Shown here piece by piece: positions 18,414 through 26,477 of a stretch of DNA of 64,000 nt. The DNA lies in NCBI RefSeq assembly GCF_001650735.1, contig NZ_LXVY01000004.1, positions 329,537-393,536 on the forward strand. Reading direction: 5' to 3'. Within the stretch, counting starts at the first letter, position 1. Every line of letters begins with the position of its first letter. The position numbers were made by a program, and so were the translations under genes. The notes beneath the pieces were generated by a model. That model was not told where the DNA came from, did not search any database, and saw only the letters and a program-made list of their open reading frames with translations. The stretch is from Sphingomonas sp. TDK1. Its GTDB lineage: Bacteria > Pseudomonadota > Alphaproteobacteria > Sphingomonadales > Sphingomonadaceae.

Positions 18414-19034
18414 ATGTCCCCCGACTTCCACTTCTACGAGCCCGCGGCCGGGCATGGCTTGGCGCATGACCCGCTGAATGCCATTGTCGGTCCGCGTCCG
18501 ATCGGGTGGGTCAGCACGGTTTCCGCTAGCGGCGTACGCAACCTCGCACCGTACAGCTTTTTCAACCTGTTCAACTACCGGCCGCCGATCCTCGGCTTCG
18601 CCTCCACCGCGTGGAAGGACAGCGTGGCCAACATCGCCGAGACCAGGGAGTTCGTCTGGAACCTCGCGACGCGTCCGCTAGCGGAGATCATGAACGCGAC
18701 GTCGGCGCCGGTCGACGCGGAGGTGGACGAATTCACCCATGCCGGCATCGATACCCTCCCCTCGCGCACCGTCCGCCCCGATCGCGTCGCCGCCAGCCCC
18801 GCCCAGTTCGAATGCCGGCTGACCCAGCTGATCCGGCTGGAAAACAAGGACGGCGGACAGGTCGACACCTGGCTGGTGCTCGGGGAAGCCACCGGCATCC
18901 ACATCGATCGCGCGATGCTGGAGGACGGCGTCTATCAGACCGCCCGCGCCCGCCCGATCCTGCGTGGCGGCGGCCCGGCCGATTATTTCGAGATCGGCGA
19001 GGAGTCGCTGTTCAGGATGTTCCGTCCGCGCTGA
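18414..19034 (+). CDS. flavin reductase family protein
   Basis: 206 residues. The FMN-binding split-barrel signature is clear at residues 20-65: DPLNAIVGPRPIGWVSTVSA, GVRNLAPYSFFNLFNYRPPI, then a late FECRLTQLIRL. Such proteins reduce flavins with NAD(P)H or bind FMN for an oxygenase; no oxygenase partner is nearby. It starts 92 bases from the divergent cytochrome b gene and its last 23 bases overlap the convergent LprI-like gene. Confidence 0.87.
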   Translation: MSPDFHFYEPAAGHGLAHDPLNAIVGPRPIGWVSTVSASGVRNLAPYSFFNLFNYRPPILGFASTAWKDSVANIAETREFVWNLATRPLAEIMNATSAPVDAEVDEFTHAGIDTLPSRTVRPDRVAASPAQFECRLTQLIRLENKDGGQVDTWLVLGEATGIHIDRAMLEDGVYQTARARPILRGGGPADYFEIGEESLFRMFRPR

Positions 19035-19422
19035 CGCCCGGCTCGGGCAGTATCGGCGGGGTGGAATCCGGATAGGTGAGCCACGTCTTCCACAGCCACT
19101 GCGTGCGGGCCTGGGTAAGATCGATACGGCAGTTGAGCGCCATCGCTCCCCGGATCGTGCCGCCCTGCCAATGCACGTACACCGCGTCGCATTCGCCCTT
19201 GCGCCAGGCGAGCCACCGTCCCTGCGCCTCGTCGAACGCCTTGCCGACCGTGACGCCGTCGCCCAGCGCCCGTTTGCGAGCGGCAACGAGATAGCGGTTC
19301 ATCTCCAGCTCGGCGGCATTGCTGGCGCGCGCAAGGCACGTTTCCATCTCCACCGTGGTCTTCATCTCGACACAGCGGGGGGTGGGGGCGGCAAGCGCGA
19401 GGGCGAACAGGAGCAGCGTCAT
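19012..19422 (-). CDS. LprI-like (DUF1311) exported protein
   Basis: 136 residues with a short hydrophobic leader (MTLLLFALALAAP). The pattern C-x-E-MKTTVEMETCLARASNAAELEMNRYL, DEAQGRWLAWRKGECDAVYV and MALNCRIDLTQART fits the lysozyme inhibitor LprI / DUF1311 family, with four cysteines that may form disulfides. The family is named from a mycobacterial lysozyme inhibitor; this role is not proven here. The gene overlaps the end of the flavin reductase gene. Confidence 0.72.
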   Translation of the reverse strand: MTLLLFALALAAPTPRCVEMKTTVEMETCLARASNAAELEMNRYLVAARKRALGDGVTVGKAFDEAQGRWLAWRKGECDAVYVHWQGGTIRGAMALNCRIDLTQARTQWLWKTWLTYPDSTPPILPEPGVSADGTS

Positions 19423-19454
19423 GGCTGCATCCTATCTGCGAACGGGGCCCGCGC

Positions 19455-20663
19455 TCAACCGAGCGCGGCGAACTTCTCTTCGGCCTCGCGGTCGAGCTGC
19501 GCCCGGCTCTTCTTCTCCGACGCGGTCTTGAGCTGGCCGCACGCCGCATCGATGTCGCGCCCGCGCGGCGTGCGCACCGGCGCCGAGATGCCGCCCTCGA
19601 ACACGATGTTCGAGAAGGAGCGGATCCGCTCCGGCGTCGAGCATTCATACGGCGCGCCCGGCCAGGGGTTGAACGGGATCAGGTTCACCTTGGCGGGCAG
19701 CTTGTACTTGCGCAGCAGGCGGACGAGCTCGTGCGCATCCGCATCGCTGTCGTTCTTGTCCTTGAGCATCACATATTCGAACGTGATGCGGCGCGCGTTG
19801 TTGGCGCCCGGATAGTCGGCACAGGCCTGGAGCAGCTCCTCGATCCCGTACTTCTTGTTGAGCGGCACGATCTCGTCGCGCACGTCCTTGGTGACGGCGT
19901 GGAGCGACACCGCCAGGTTCACGCCGATCTCCTCGCCGGCGCGCGCCATGATCGGCACCACGCCCGAAGTGGAGAGCGTGATGCGGCGCTTGGAGAGCGC
20001 GAGGCCGTCGCCGTCCATCACGATCTGCAGGCCGGCCTTCACCTCGTCGAAGTTATAGAGGGGCTCGCCCATGCCCATCATCACGATGTTGGTGAGCAGG
20101 CGCCCTTCGGGCTGGCTCGGCCATTCGCCGAGCGAATCGCGCGCGAGCATCACCTGGCCGACGATCTCGCCGGCGGTAAGGTTGCGCACCAGCCGCATCG
20201 TGCCGGTGTGGCAGAAGCGGCAGTTGAGCGTGCAGCCCACCTGGCTGGAAACGCAGAGTGTGCCCCGATCAGCGTCGGGGATGAACACCATCTCGTAATC
20301 CTGCCCGTCGGGCGAGCGGAGCAGCCACTTGCGGGTGCCGTCGTTCGAGACCTGCGCCTCGACCACGTCCGGGCGGCCGATCACGAAGCGCTCGGCCAGC
20401 CACGGGTGCTGCGCCTTGGCGATGTCGGTCATCGCCGAGAAGTCGGTGGCGCCGCGATTATAGATCCAGTGCCAGAGCTGCTTGGCCCGCAGCTTGGCCT
20501 GCTTGGGCTCGAGCCCGGCAGCCGCCAGCGCCTCGCGGATGCCGTCGCGGGAGAGACCGATCAGGTCGGTACGACCGTCTTCGCGCGCGGCGAGCGCACG
20601 CGGCACGGGCACGGGATCGATGTGCCCGGGGATGGGCATGGGGGCGGCCGACACTGTCTGCAT
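19455..20663 (-). CDS. rlmN: 23S rRNA (adenine-2503-C2) / tRNA methyltransferase RlmN
   Basis: About 402 residues. Radical SAM enzyme that methylates A2503 of 23S rRNA and A37 of some tRNAs. The iron-sulfur motif is [18 protein letters not shown]; the two catalytic cysteines lie in YECSTPERI and in AACGQL near the C-terminus. [18 protein letters not shown] is the SAM site. Start is uncertain: ATGs at 20738, 20672, 20663 and 20639 are in frame; I prefer 20663, because the family homology begins just after it. Confidence 0.93.
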   Translation of the reverse strand: MQTVSAAPMPIPGHIDPVPVPRALAAREDGRTDLIGLSRDGIREALAAAGLEPKQAKLRAKQLWHWIYNRGATDFSAMTDIAKAQHPWLAERFVIGRPDVVEAQVSNDGTRKWLLRSPDGQDYEMVFIPDADRGTLCVSSQVGCTLNCRFCHTGTMRLVRNLTAGEIVGQVMLARDSLGEWPSQPEGRLLTNIVMMGMGEPLYNFDEVKAGLQIVMDGDGLALSKRRITLSTSGVVPIMARAGEEIGVNLAVSLHAVTKDVRDEIVPLNKKYGIEELLQACADYPGANNARRITFEYVMLKDKNDSDADAHELVRLLRKYKLPAKVNLIPFNPWPGAPYECSTPERIRSFSNIVFEGGISAPVRTPRGRDIDAACGQLKTASEKKSRAQLDREAEEKFAALG

Positions 20664-20851
20664 CCACCGCATATAGGCGAAAATGCCCGGCGTTTCCAGC
20701 GGTGTGATTCCACTGGCAACCGGGTCCGCGGGGGTCATGCCGTCCCGCCATGGCCACAACCTATCGTGAATCGGGTGTGCAGCGGAAAACCCAAACCCCA
20801 CTGTTACGTTACAGGGGTGCAAAAGAGTTTCATTGTTGCGAGGAGTTGATG

Positions 20852-21313
20852 ATGAAAATGATGTTTTCGAGCCTGGCGATTGCCGGCACGCTGATGGCGT
20901 CGACCGCCTTCGCCCAGACCACGACCCCGGCCCAGACCACCCCGGCCGACGCTGCTCCGGCCCAGACGACCCCGGCGACGCCGGATCAGGGCACCACGGG
21001 CGCAGGCACCGCGGCGGCAACGACCTCTGCGTCGAGCTTCACCGATACCGAAGTGAAGCAATATGCCATGGCGGCACTGGCAGTGAACAAGATCAATGCC
21101 GACACCACGATCCCGACGGCGGAGAAGAACACCAAGTTCGTCGCGGCGATCACGGCGTCGGGTCTCCAGCCGCAGCGCTTCAACGAGATCAGCCAGGCGA
21201 TGGCGTCGGATACCGCGCTCAACCAGCGCATCCAGGCGGCAGCGGCCCAGGCGCAGACCAGCGGCCAGTCGGCCCAGGCGAGCACCCCGGCCACCCCGAC
21301 CGGCGGCAACTGA
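20852..21313 (+). CDS. small exported protein (DUF4168-like)
   Basis: 153 residues with a signal peptide ([21 protein letters not shown]). After a Thr/Pro/Ala-rich low-complexity stretch comes a helical domain: [20 protein letters not shown] and [20 protein letters not shown], as in DUF4168. AGGAG lies six bases before the ATG at 20852 (another ATG is at 20849). It has its own strong terminator. Function unknown; likely periplasmic. Confidence 0.75.
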   Translation: MKMMFSSLAIAGTLMASTAFAQTTTPAQTTPADAAPAQTTPATPDQGTTGAGTAAATTSASSFTDTEVKQYAMAALAVNKINADTTIPTAEKNTKFVAAITASGLQPQRFNEISQAMASDTALNQRIQAAAAQAQTSGQSAQASTPATPTGGN

Positions 21314-21330
21314 ACAGATAGCTCCCTCAG

Positions 21331-21364
21331 CGGCGGCGGTCCCACCCGGACCGCCGCCGTTTTT
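21331..21364 (+). terminator. rho-independent terminator of the DUF4168-like gene
   Basis: A perfect 12-bp stem (CGGCGGCGGTCC at 21331-21342 and its complement at 21348-21359) with a five-base loop and a run of five T at 21360-21364. Confidence 0.92.
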
Positions 21365-21447
21365 GTGTGCGCGACTGTCATGGTTCCGGAACGAAAGCCC
21401 GCCAAAGGCACCCGCTTGGGTTCGCTTCGCAAAGGGACAGGACGGGA

Positions 21448-22533
21448 ATGCGCAAAGGGATGATGGTCGCCGCGGCGGCGCTGCTGATGGCAATGGCACC
21501 GGGCGGGACGACGCCGGACGCCGACAAGAGCCTCGACACACTGCGCCTCGACCAGGTGCGGGTGCTCGGCTCGCACAACAGCTACCGCCCCTATCCGCTG
21601 CCCGAGGTGGAAGCGCGCATCCGCAAGCTGCTCCCGAGCAACTGGGAGGGGCTTGCCTATGGCCACCCGCCGCTGGAGAGCCAGCTTGCGCTCGGGCTGC
21701 GCCAGCTCGAAATCGATGTCGCGCCCGATCCCCAGGGCGGCGCCTATGCCGCCCCCTATGCCGATGGCCCCGAGGAGATCAGGGCGGAGATGGCCGCCCC
21801 CGGCGCCAAGACCATCCACATTCCCGGCATCGACTGGCAGACGCATTGCCGCACCTTCCGCGGCTGCATGGCGCTGTTCCGTCGCTGGTCGGATGCGCAT
21901 CCGGGCCATTTGCCGGTGATGATCCTAGTCAATGCCAGCGACGTACGCCCGATCCCCGGCGTGCGCACGACCGATATTGGTTTTGATGCCGCCACGCTCG
22001 ACGCGCTCGACGCGGACATCGCCGCGACGATCGGCCGCGAGCGGGTGATCGCACCCGACGATGTCCGCGGCTCCCTCCCCACGTTGCGTGACGCGGTGAC
22101 GGCGCATCGCTGGCCCACCGTCGGCGCCTCGCGCGGCAAATTCCTGTTCGTGCTCGATACCTCAGACGCCAACGAGGAACAGTACCGGACCGGCCATGCA
22201 AGCCTGAAGGGCCGGATGATGTTCGGCTGGTATCCGGAGGACGCGCCCGAAGCGTCGTTCTTCAACACCCAGAGCCCGACCGCGGACCCCGCCACGATCA
22301 CTCGCCGGGTCAAGGCCGGCTTCATGGTCCGCACCCGCGCCGATGCCGAGACGCTGGAAGCGCGCAATCATGACCGTCGTCGGCTAGACGCCGCGATCGC
22401 CTCGGGCGCGCAGCTGATCAGCACCGATTTTTATGAAGGCGCGCCGGATCCGCGCGGGCTGAACTGGGCCGTGTCGCTCGGCAAGAGCACGGTGATCTGC
22501 AACAGCGTGACGACGACCTGTCCGACGCGCTGA
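21448..22533 (+). CDS. Ca2+-dependent phosphoinositide-specific phospholipase C-like protein
   Basis: 361 residues from ATG 21448 with a signal peptide (MRKGMMVAAAALLMAMAPGG). The mature protein begins with the PI-PLC catalytic block: LRLDQVRVLGSHNSYRPYP (His of the HNSY motif), then SQLALGLRQLEIDVAPDPQG. GKFLFVLDTSDANEEQY and IASGAQLISTDFYEG complete the TIM-barrel pattern of the bacterial PI-PLC-C1-like family. It would cleave phosphoinositide-like or other lipid headgroups outside the inner membrane. It ends four bases from the convergent mscS. Confidence 0.85.
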   Translation: MRKGMMVAAAALLMAMAPGGTTPDADKSLDTLRLDQVRVLGSHNSYRPYPLPEVEARIRKLLPSNWEGLAYGHPPLESQLALGLRQLEIDVAPDPQGGAYAAPYADGPEEIRAEMAAPGAKTIHIPGIDWQTHCRTFRGCMALFRRWSDAHPGHLPVMILVNASDVRPIPGVRTTDIGFDAATLDALDADIAATIGRERVIAPDDVRGSLPTLRDAVTAHRWPTVGASRGKFLFVLDTSDANEEQYRTGHASLKGRMMFGWYPEDAPEASFFNTQSPTADPATITRRVKAGFMVRTRADAETLEARNHDRRRLDAAIASGAQLISTDFYEGAPDPRGLNWAVSLGKSTVICNSVTTTCPTR

Positions 22534-22537
22534 GGAG

Positions 22538-23821
22538 TCAGCGGCGGCCCACCTCCGGGCCGCCGCTGAACCGCACGTCGCGACGCGGAGCGGGCACGGT
22601 GATGCCGTGCTCGCCGAACAGCTTCCACAGCCGGTTGAGCACGTCGCTGCGCACATTGCCGACGCCGCTCTCCGGATCGCTGATCCACACCAGGATCTCG
22701 TGTGCCGCGCCGTTCTCGCCCAGCGCGGTGAGCCACACATTGGGCTGCGGCGTGTCGAGCACGCGCGGGCTTTCGGTCGCCGCGCGCAGCATCAGGTCCT
22801 GCGCCAGCTCCAGATTGCAGCCATAGGCAACGGTGACCGCGATCCGCACCCGCACGTTGCGATCGGTGTAGGACCAGTTCTCGACTTCCTGGGTCATCAG
22901 ATTCTCGTTCGGAATCAAATGCTCCTTGCCGTCGCGGGTGATCACCGAGACGGCGCGCACGCCGATCTTGTTCACCCAGCCGAAGCTGTCCCCCACCACG
23001 ATCACGTCGCCGGGCTTGATCGAGCGATCCATCAGCAGGATGATCCCGGCGATCAGATTGCCGACCGTCTTCTGCATGCCGAAGCCGATCGCCAGGCCGA
23101 ACGCGCCCGAGAACACCGCGAAGGTCGTCAGGTCGATGCCCAACAGGTCGATGCCGACGAAAAAGGCGGCCGTGACGATGGCGATGCTCGCCAGCTTCTG
23201 GCCGAGCAGCTGCTGCGTGGGATCGAGCCCCTTGGCCCGCCCGATCCACTGCGCGAGCAGCCGGTTCGCCACCCGCACCAGCGCATAGATGATCGTGACG
23301 GTGATGAGGAAGGTGAGCAGCGACAAGAGCGACAGCCGCCGCGTGCCGATGTCAAAGCCGATCCGCGCCAGCAGCGCCTCGATCACGCCGAGCCCGCCCA
23401 TCGTCTTGCTGAGCAGCGAGGTGAATGCGATCGCGCCCATCGGCCAGGTGGCGAGCCGCGGCAGGCCCAGTCCGCGCAGCACCTCCACCACCGCCAGCGC
23501 CATCGCCAGCCCGAGTGCGACGCCGAGCAGCAGCGTCGCCGGCGGATGCCAAGCATAGCCGCCCGGTACCGGCGAGAGCAGCAGCGCGACGGTCAGATAG
23601 CGGGTGATCCGGCAGAGCCGGGCCTGGATGCCGTTGATATGCTCGCCGGCGATTCGGTGCCATAGCCCGGCGATCTGCGCGCCGAGGCGCCGGCCGACCA
23701 GCACGCCGATCGCCGCTGCCAATGCGGCGAGGCCCAGTGCCACCGCCAGCTCGCCCAGCTCCGCCGGCGAGGGCATGCGCATCCCTATGCCGGCGACGCG
23801 GTCGAGCAGCTCACGGATCAT
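22538..23821 (-). CDS. mechanosensitive ion channel, MscS family
   Basis: 427 residues. Hydrophobic helices run to about residue 250, then the MscS pore helix and beta domain: VFSGAFGLAIGFGMQKTVGN, LIAGIILLMDRSIKPGDVIV and LIPNENLMTQEVENWSY. The N-terminal two-thirds hold extra membrane helices compared with E. coli MscS, as in the YbdG/YnaI-like larger members. Its start overlaps the stop of the upstream metC-like gene (ATGA), so it is the last gene of sseA-metC-mscS. Confidence 0.92.
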   Translation of the reverse strand: MIRELLDRVAGIGMRMPSPAELGELAVALGLAALAAAIGVLVGRRLGAQIAGLWHRIAGEHINGIQARLCRITRYLTVALLLSPVPGGYAWHPPATLLLGVALGLAMALAVVEVLRGLGLPRLATWPMGAIAFTSLLSKTMGGLGVIEALLARIGFDIGTRRLSLLSLLTFLITVTIIYALVRVANRLLAQWIGRAKGLDPTQQLLGQKLASIAIVTAAFFVGIDLLGIDLTTFAVFSGAFGLAIGFGMQKTVGNLIAGIILLMDRSIKPGDVIVVGDSFGWVNKIGVRAVSVITRDGKEHLIPNENLMTQEVENWSYTDRNVRVRIAVTVAYGCNLELAQDLMLRAATESPRVLDTPQPNVWLTALGENGAAHEILVWISDPESGVGNVRSDVLNRLWKLFGEHGITVPAPRRDVRFSGGPEVGRR

Positions 23822-25008
23822 CCGCGCGCGGCGGCGAAGCGGGCGAGTCCCGCGTCGAGATCGGCAATCAGGTCGTCGGTGTCTTCCAGCCCGACATAGA
23901 GCCGGATCATCGGGCCCTCGGCCTCCCAGCGCGACGCGGTGCGGATACGCTGTGGATCGGCGGGAATGGCGAGACTTTCATAACCGCCCCAGCTGAAGCC
24001 GATGCCGAAATGCCGAAGCCCGTCGATCAGCGCGGTGCGCGCGGCATCGTCGCCACCGTTCAGTACGAAGGAGAACAGCCCGGCGCACCCGCGGAAATCG
24101 CGCTGGAACATGTCATGGCCCGGGCAGTCTGGCAGCGCCGGGTGCAGTACTCGCGCCACTTCCGGCCGGGTCTTCAGCCACTGCGCGACCTTGAGCCCAC
24201 TCATGCCCGACTGGCGCAACCGCACCTCCATCGTGCGCAGGCCGCGCGCGGCGAGATAGGCATCGTCCGGGCTGGCGCACAGGCCGAGCTGGTAGGTGGT
24301 CGCCCGCAACACTTCATAGTGTCCGGGTGCGGCGGTGACCGACCCCAGCATCACGTCCGAATGGCCGACGACATATTTGGAGCAGGACAGGATCGTATAG
24401 TCGATGCCCTTCTCCATCGCCGGGAAGAGCAGCGGCCCCGCCCAGGTATTGTCGAGCAGCGTCACGATCCCGCGCGCCTTGGCGACCGCGACGATCGCAG
24501 GCACGTCCTGCACCTCGAAGGTGAGGCTGCCGGGGCTTTCGAGCAGGATCGCCTTGGTCCGCTCTGTGCACAGCCCGGCGATGCCCTCGCCGATCAGCGG
24601 ATCATAATAAGTCGCGGTGATGCCCAGCCGCCTGAGCATGCCGTTACCGAAGGCCCGCGTCGGTTCGTAGCTGCTGTCGGGCAGCAACACCTCGTCCCCG
24701 GGCGACAGCACCGCCAGCAGCACCGTGGTGATCGCCGCTACGCCCGAAGAATAGAGCAAGGTTGCCTGCGCGCCCGGCTCCAGCTCGGTCAGCGCATCGG
24801 CGAGCGACCATTGGGTCGGCGTGCCGCGACGGCCGTAATAGAGCTTGTGATGCGTGTCGGCGCTCCCGCGCTCGCGCATCTCAGCAATGTTATCGTAGAG
24901 GATCGTGGAGGCGCGCCACACCGGCGGGTTGACGATGCCTTGCGCCCATTCGGGGCGGCGGCCGGCATGGACGACCTTGGTCGCATCCTTGTCTTCCTGC
25001 CCGCTCAT
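23818..25008 (-). CDS. metC: cystathionine beta-lyase-type PLP enzyme
   Basis: 396 residues from ATG 25008. A Cys/Met metabolism PLP enzyme: MSGQEDKDATKVVHAGRRPE at the start, LYSSGVAAITTVLLAVLSPG, the PLP lysine in SCSKYVVGHSDVMLG and GLCASPDDAYLAARGLRTME. Family members cleave cystathionine or related thioethers to homocysteine, pyruvate and ammonia; MetC is my best guess, but a cystathionine gamma-lyase or synthase is not excluded. ATGA overlaps at both ends couple it to sseA and mscS. Confidence 0.88.
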   Translation of the reverse strand: MSGQEDKDATKVVHAGRRPEWAQGIVNPPVWRASTILYDNIAEMRERGSADTHHKLYYGRRGTPTQWSLADALTELEPGAQATLLYSSGVAAITTVLLAVLSPGDEVLLPDSSYEPTRAFGNGMLRRLGITATYYDPLIGEGIAGLCTERTKAILLESPGSLTFEVQDVPAIVAVAKARGIVTLLDNTWAGPLLFPAMEKGIDYTILSCSKYVVGHSDVMLGSVTAAPGHYEVLRATTYQLGLCASPDDAYLAARGLRTMEVRLRQSGMSGLKVAQWLKTRPEVARVLHPALPDCPGHDMFQRDFRGCAGLFSFVLNGGDDAARTALIDGLRHFGIGFSWGGYESLAIPADPQRIRTASRWEAEGPMIRLYVGLEDTDDLIADLDAGLARFAAARG

Positions 25009-25835
25009 GCGCCGACTACCTTTGCCGTGTCCGGTTGCGCCCCCCATTCGGTCCAGCTGCCGTCGTACAGCGCGATCTCTTGGCCGAGCAGATGCGCGGC
25101 GAAGACGATCACCGAGGCGGTGATGCCCGAGCCGCAGGTGGCGACCAGCGGTTGGCCGAGGTCGAGCCCGGCGGCATCGAACACCGCCTGGATGCCCTCC
25201 GGCGACTTCCAATGCCCGTCGCTTTCGAAGAAACGGCCATAGGGAATGTTCTTGGCGCCCGGCATGTGCCCTGCCGCACATTCGGGGCGCGGATCGGCCT
25301 CTTCACCGGTAAACCGAGCCGACGAGCGTGCGTCGACGATCTGTTCGGTGGTGGTGCGCATGTCATCCAGCGTGCGCACCTTTGCGGCGGCTTCCCCGGC
25401 GGTGAACACCGTTGCCGCAGCGACGTGCGCGCCCGTCTGCACCGACCGCTCCTCGGCGCGCCAATGGCCCATGTTCCCGTCAAGAATCTCGGCACGCACG
25501 CCGAACATCCGCAGCACCCACCAGGCGCGGCACGCGGTGTGGTGCGGACTGTTATCGTAAAGGACGATACGGGTGGTTCCCATCACCCCCAGCTGCGCCA
25601 TACGTTCCTCGAAGACGCTGCGCCTCGGCAGCATCGAAGGTAGCGGGTTCTCGGCATCGACCAGGGTGTCGAGGTCGAGCAACCGCGCGCCCGGAATGTG
25701 CCCCGCCTCGAATTCCGCGCGCGGGTCCTGCTTGGCCGCGCCGGGAATGGTGGAGGTGTAGGTTGCGTCGAGGACCAGCAGGTCGGGGGCGCCGAGCATG
25801 CCGGCCAGCGCTTCGGTGGTGATCAATCCGTCCAT
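25005..25835 (-). CDS. sseA: 3-mercaptopyruvate sulfurtransferase (two-domain rhodanese)
   Basis: 276 residues from ATG 25835. Two rhodanese domains: the N-terminal one (about 1-130) with DARAEF-like GHIPGARLLDLDTLVD, and the C-terminal one with the active-site loop TCGSGITAS (Cys at about 232). The CG-S/T-G-T loop is that of mercaptopyruvate sulfurtransferase rather than thiosulfate rhodanese. It transfers sulfur from mercaptopyruvate in cysteine catabolism. First gene of sseA-metC-mscS; its start lies 45 bases from the divergent queF. Confidence 0.92.
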   Translation of the reverse strand: MDGLITTEALAGMLGAPDLLVLDATYTSTIPGAAKQDPRAEFEAGHIPGARLLDLDTLVDAENPLPSMLPRRSVFEERMAQLGVMGTTRIVLYDNSPHHTACRAWWVLRMFGVRAEILDGNMGHWRAEERSVQTGAHVAAATVFTAGEAAAKVRTLDDMRTTTEQIVDARSSARFTGEEADPRPECAAGHMPGAKNIPYGRFFESDGHWKSPEGIQAVFDAAGLDLGQPLVATCGSGITASVIVFAAHLLGQEIALYDGSWTEWGAQPDTAKVVGA

Positions 25836-25880
25836 GCGGGTAGGTCCTAGCCCTATGGAAACCGCACGGCAAACGCCTAC

Positions 25881-26336
25881 ATGGCGGCGATGGACGCCAA
25901 GCATCTCGGAAAGCAATCCGCTCTGCCCGCCACGCCGGAGGAAGCGGAACTCGACTATGTACCCAATCCGCGTGCGGGTACGCGCTATCTGGTGCGCTTC
26001 GCCGCGCCCGAATTCACCTCGCTCTGCCCGATTACCGGCGCGCCCGATTTCGCGCATCTCGTGATCGATTACGTGCCGGGTGAGAAGATCGTCGAATCCA
26101 AGTCCCTCAAGCTCTTTCTCGGCAGCTTCCGCAACCACGGCGCCTTCCATGAGGATTGCACCGTCGGCATCGGCGAGCGACTGTTCCGCGAGATGCAGCC
26201 CCTCTGGCTGCGAATCGGTGGCTATTGGTATCCGCGTGGCGGTATCCCGATCGACGTGTTCTGGCAGTCGGGAAAGCCGCCCGAGGACGTTTGGATCCCC
26301 GATCAGGGCGTTCCCGGATACCGTGGCCGCGGCTGA
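25881..26336 (+). CDS. queF: NADPH-dependent 7-cyano-7-deazaguanine reductase
   Basis: 151 residues, the short (YkvM-like) type. It reduces preQ0 to preQ1 in queuosine synthesis. Motifs: catalytic Cys in [13 protein letters not shown], the QueF motif [16 protein letters not shown] and the acidic HEDCTV. An ATG at 25890 is an equally possible start. It is divergent from sseA. No other queuosine gene lies beside it. Confidence 0.94.
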   Translation: MAAMDAKHLGKQSALPATPEEAELDYVPNPRAGTRYLVRFAAPEFTSLCPITGAPDFAHLVIDYVPGEKIVESKSLKLFLGSFRNHGAFHEDCTVGIGERLFREMQPLWLRIGGYWYPRGGIPIDVFWQSGKPPEDVWIPDQGVPGYRGRG

Positions 26337-26477
26337 ACGGCAGATTTACAGCACGGTTCATCAGGTGTAGAGTTGTGCGTTGCAGCGAAACTGCAACTTA
26401 TTCGAAAAACGGGAGTTTAACAGGACATAAGGCCCAGATTTGGGCCGAGTCCATCATGCAGTAGCGAAAGGTCCGCC

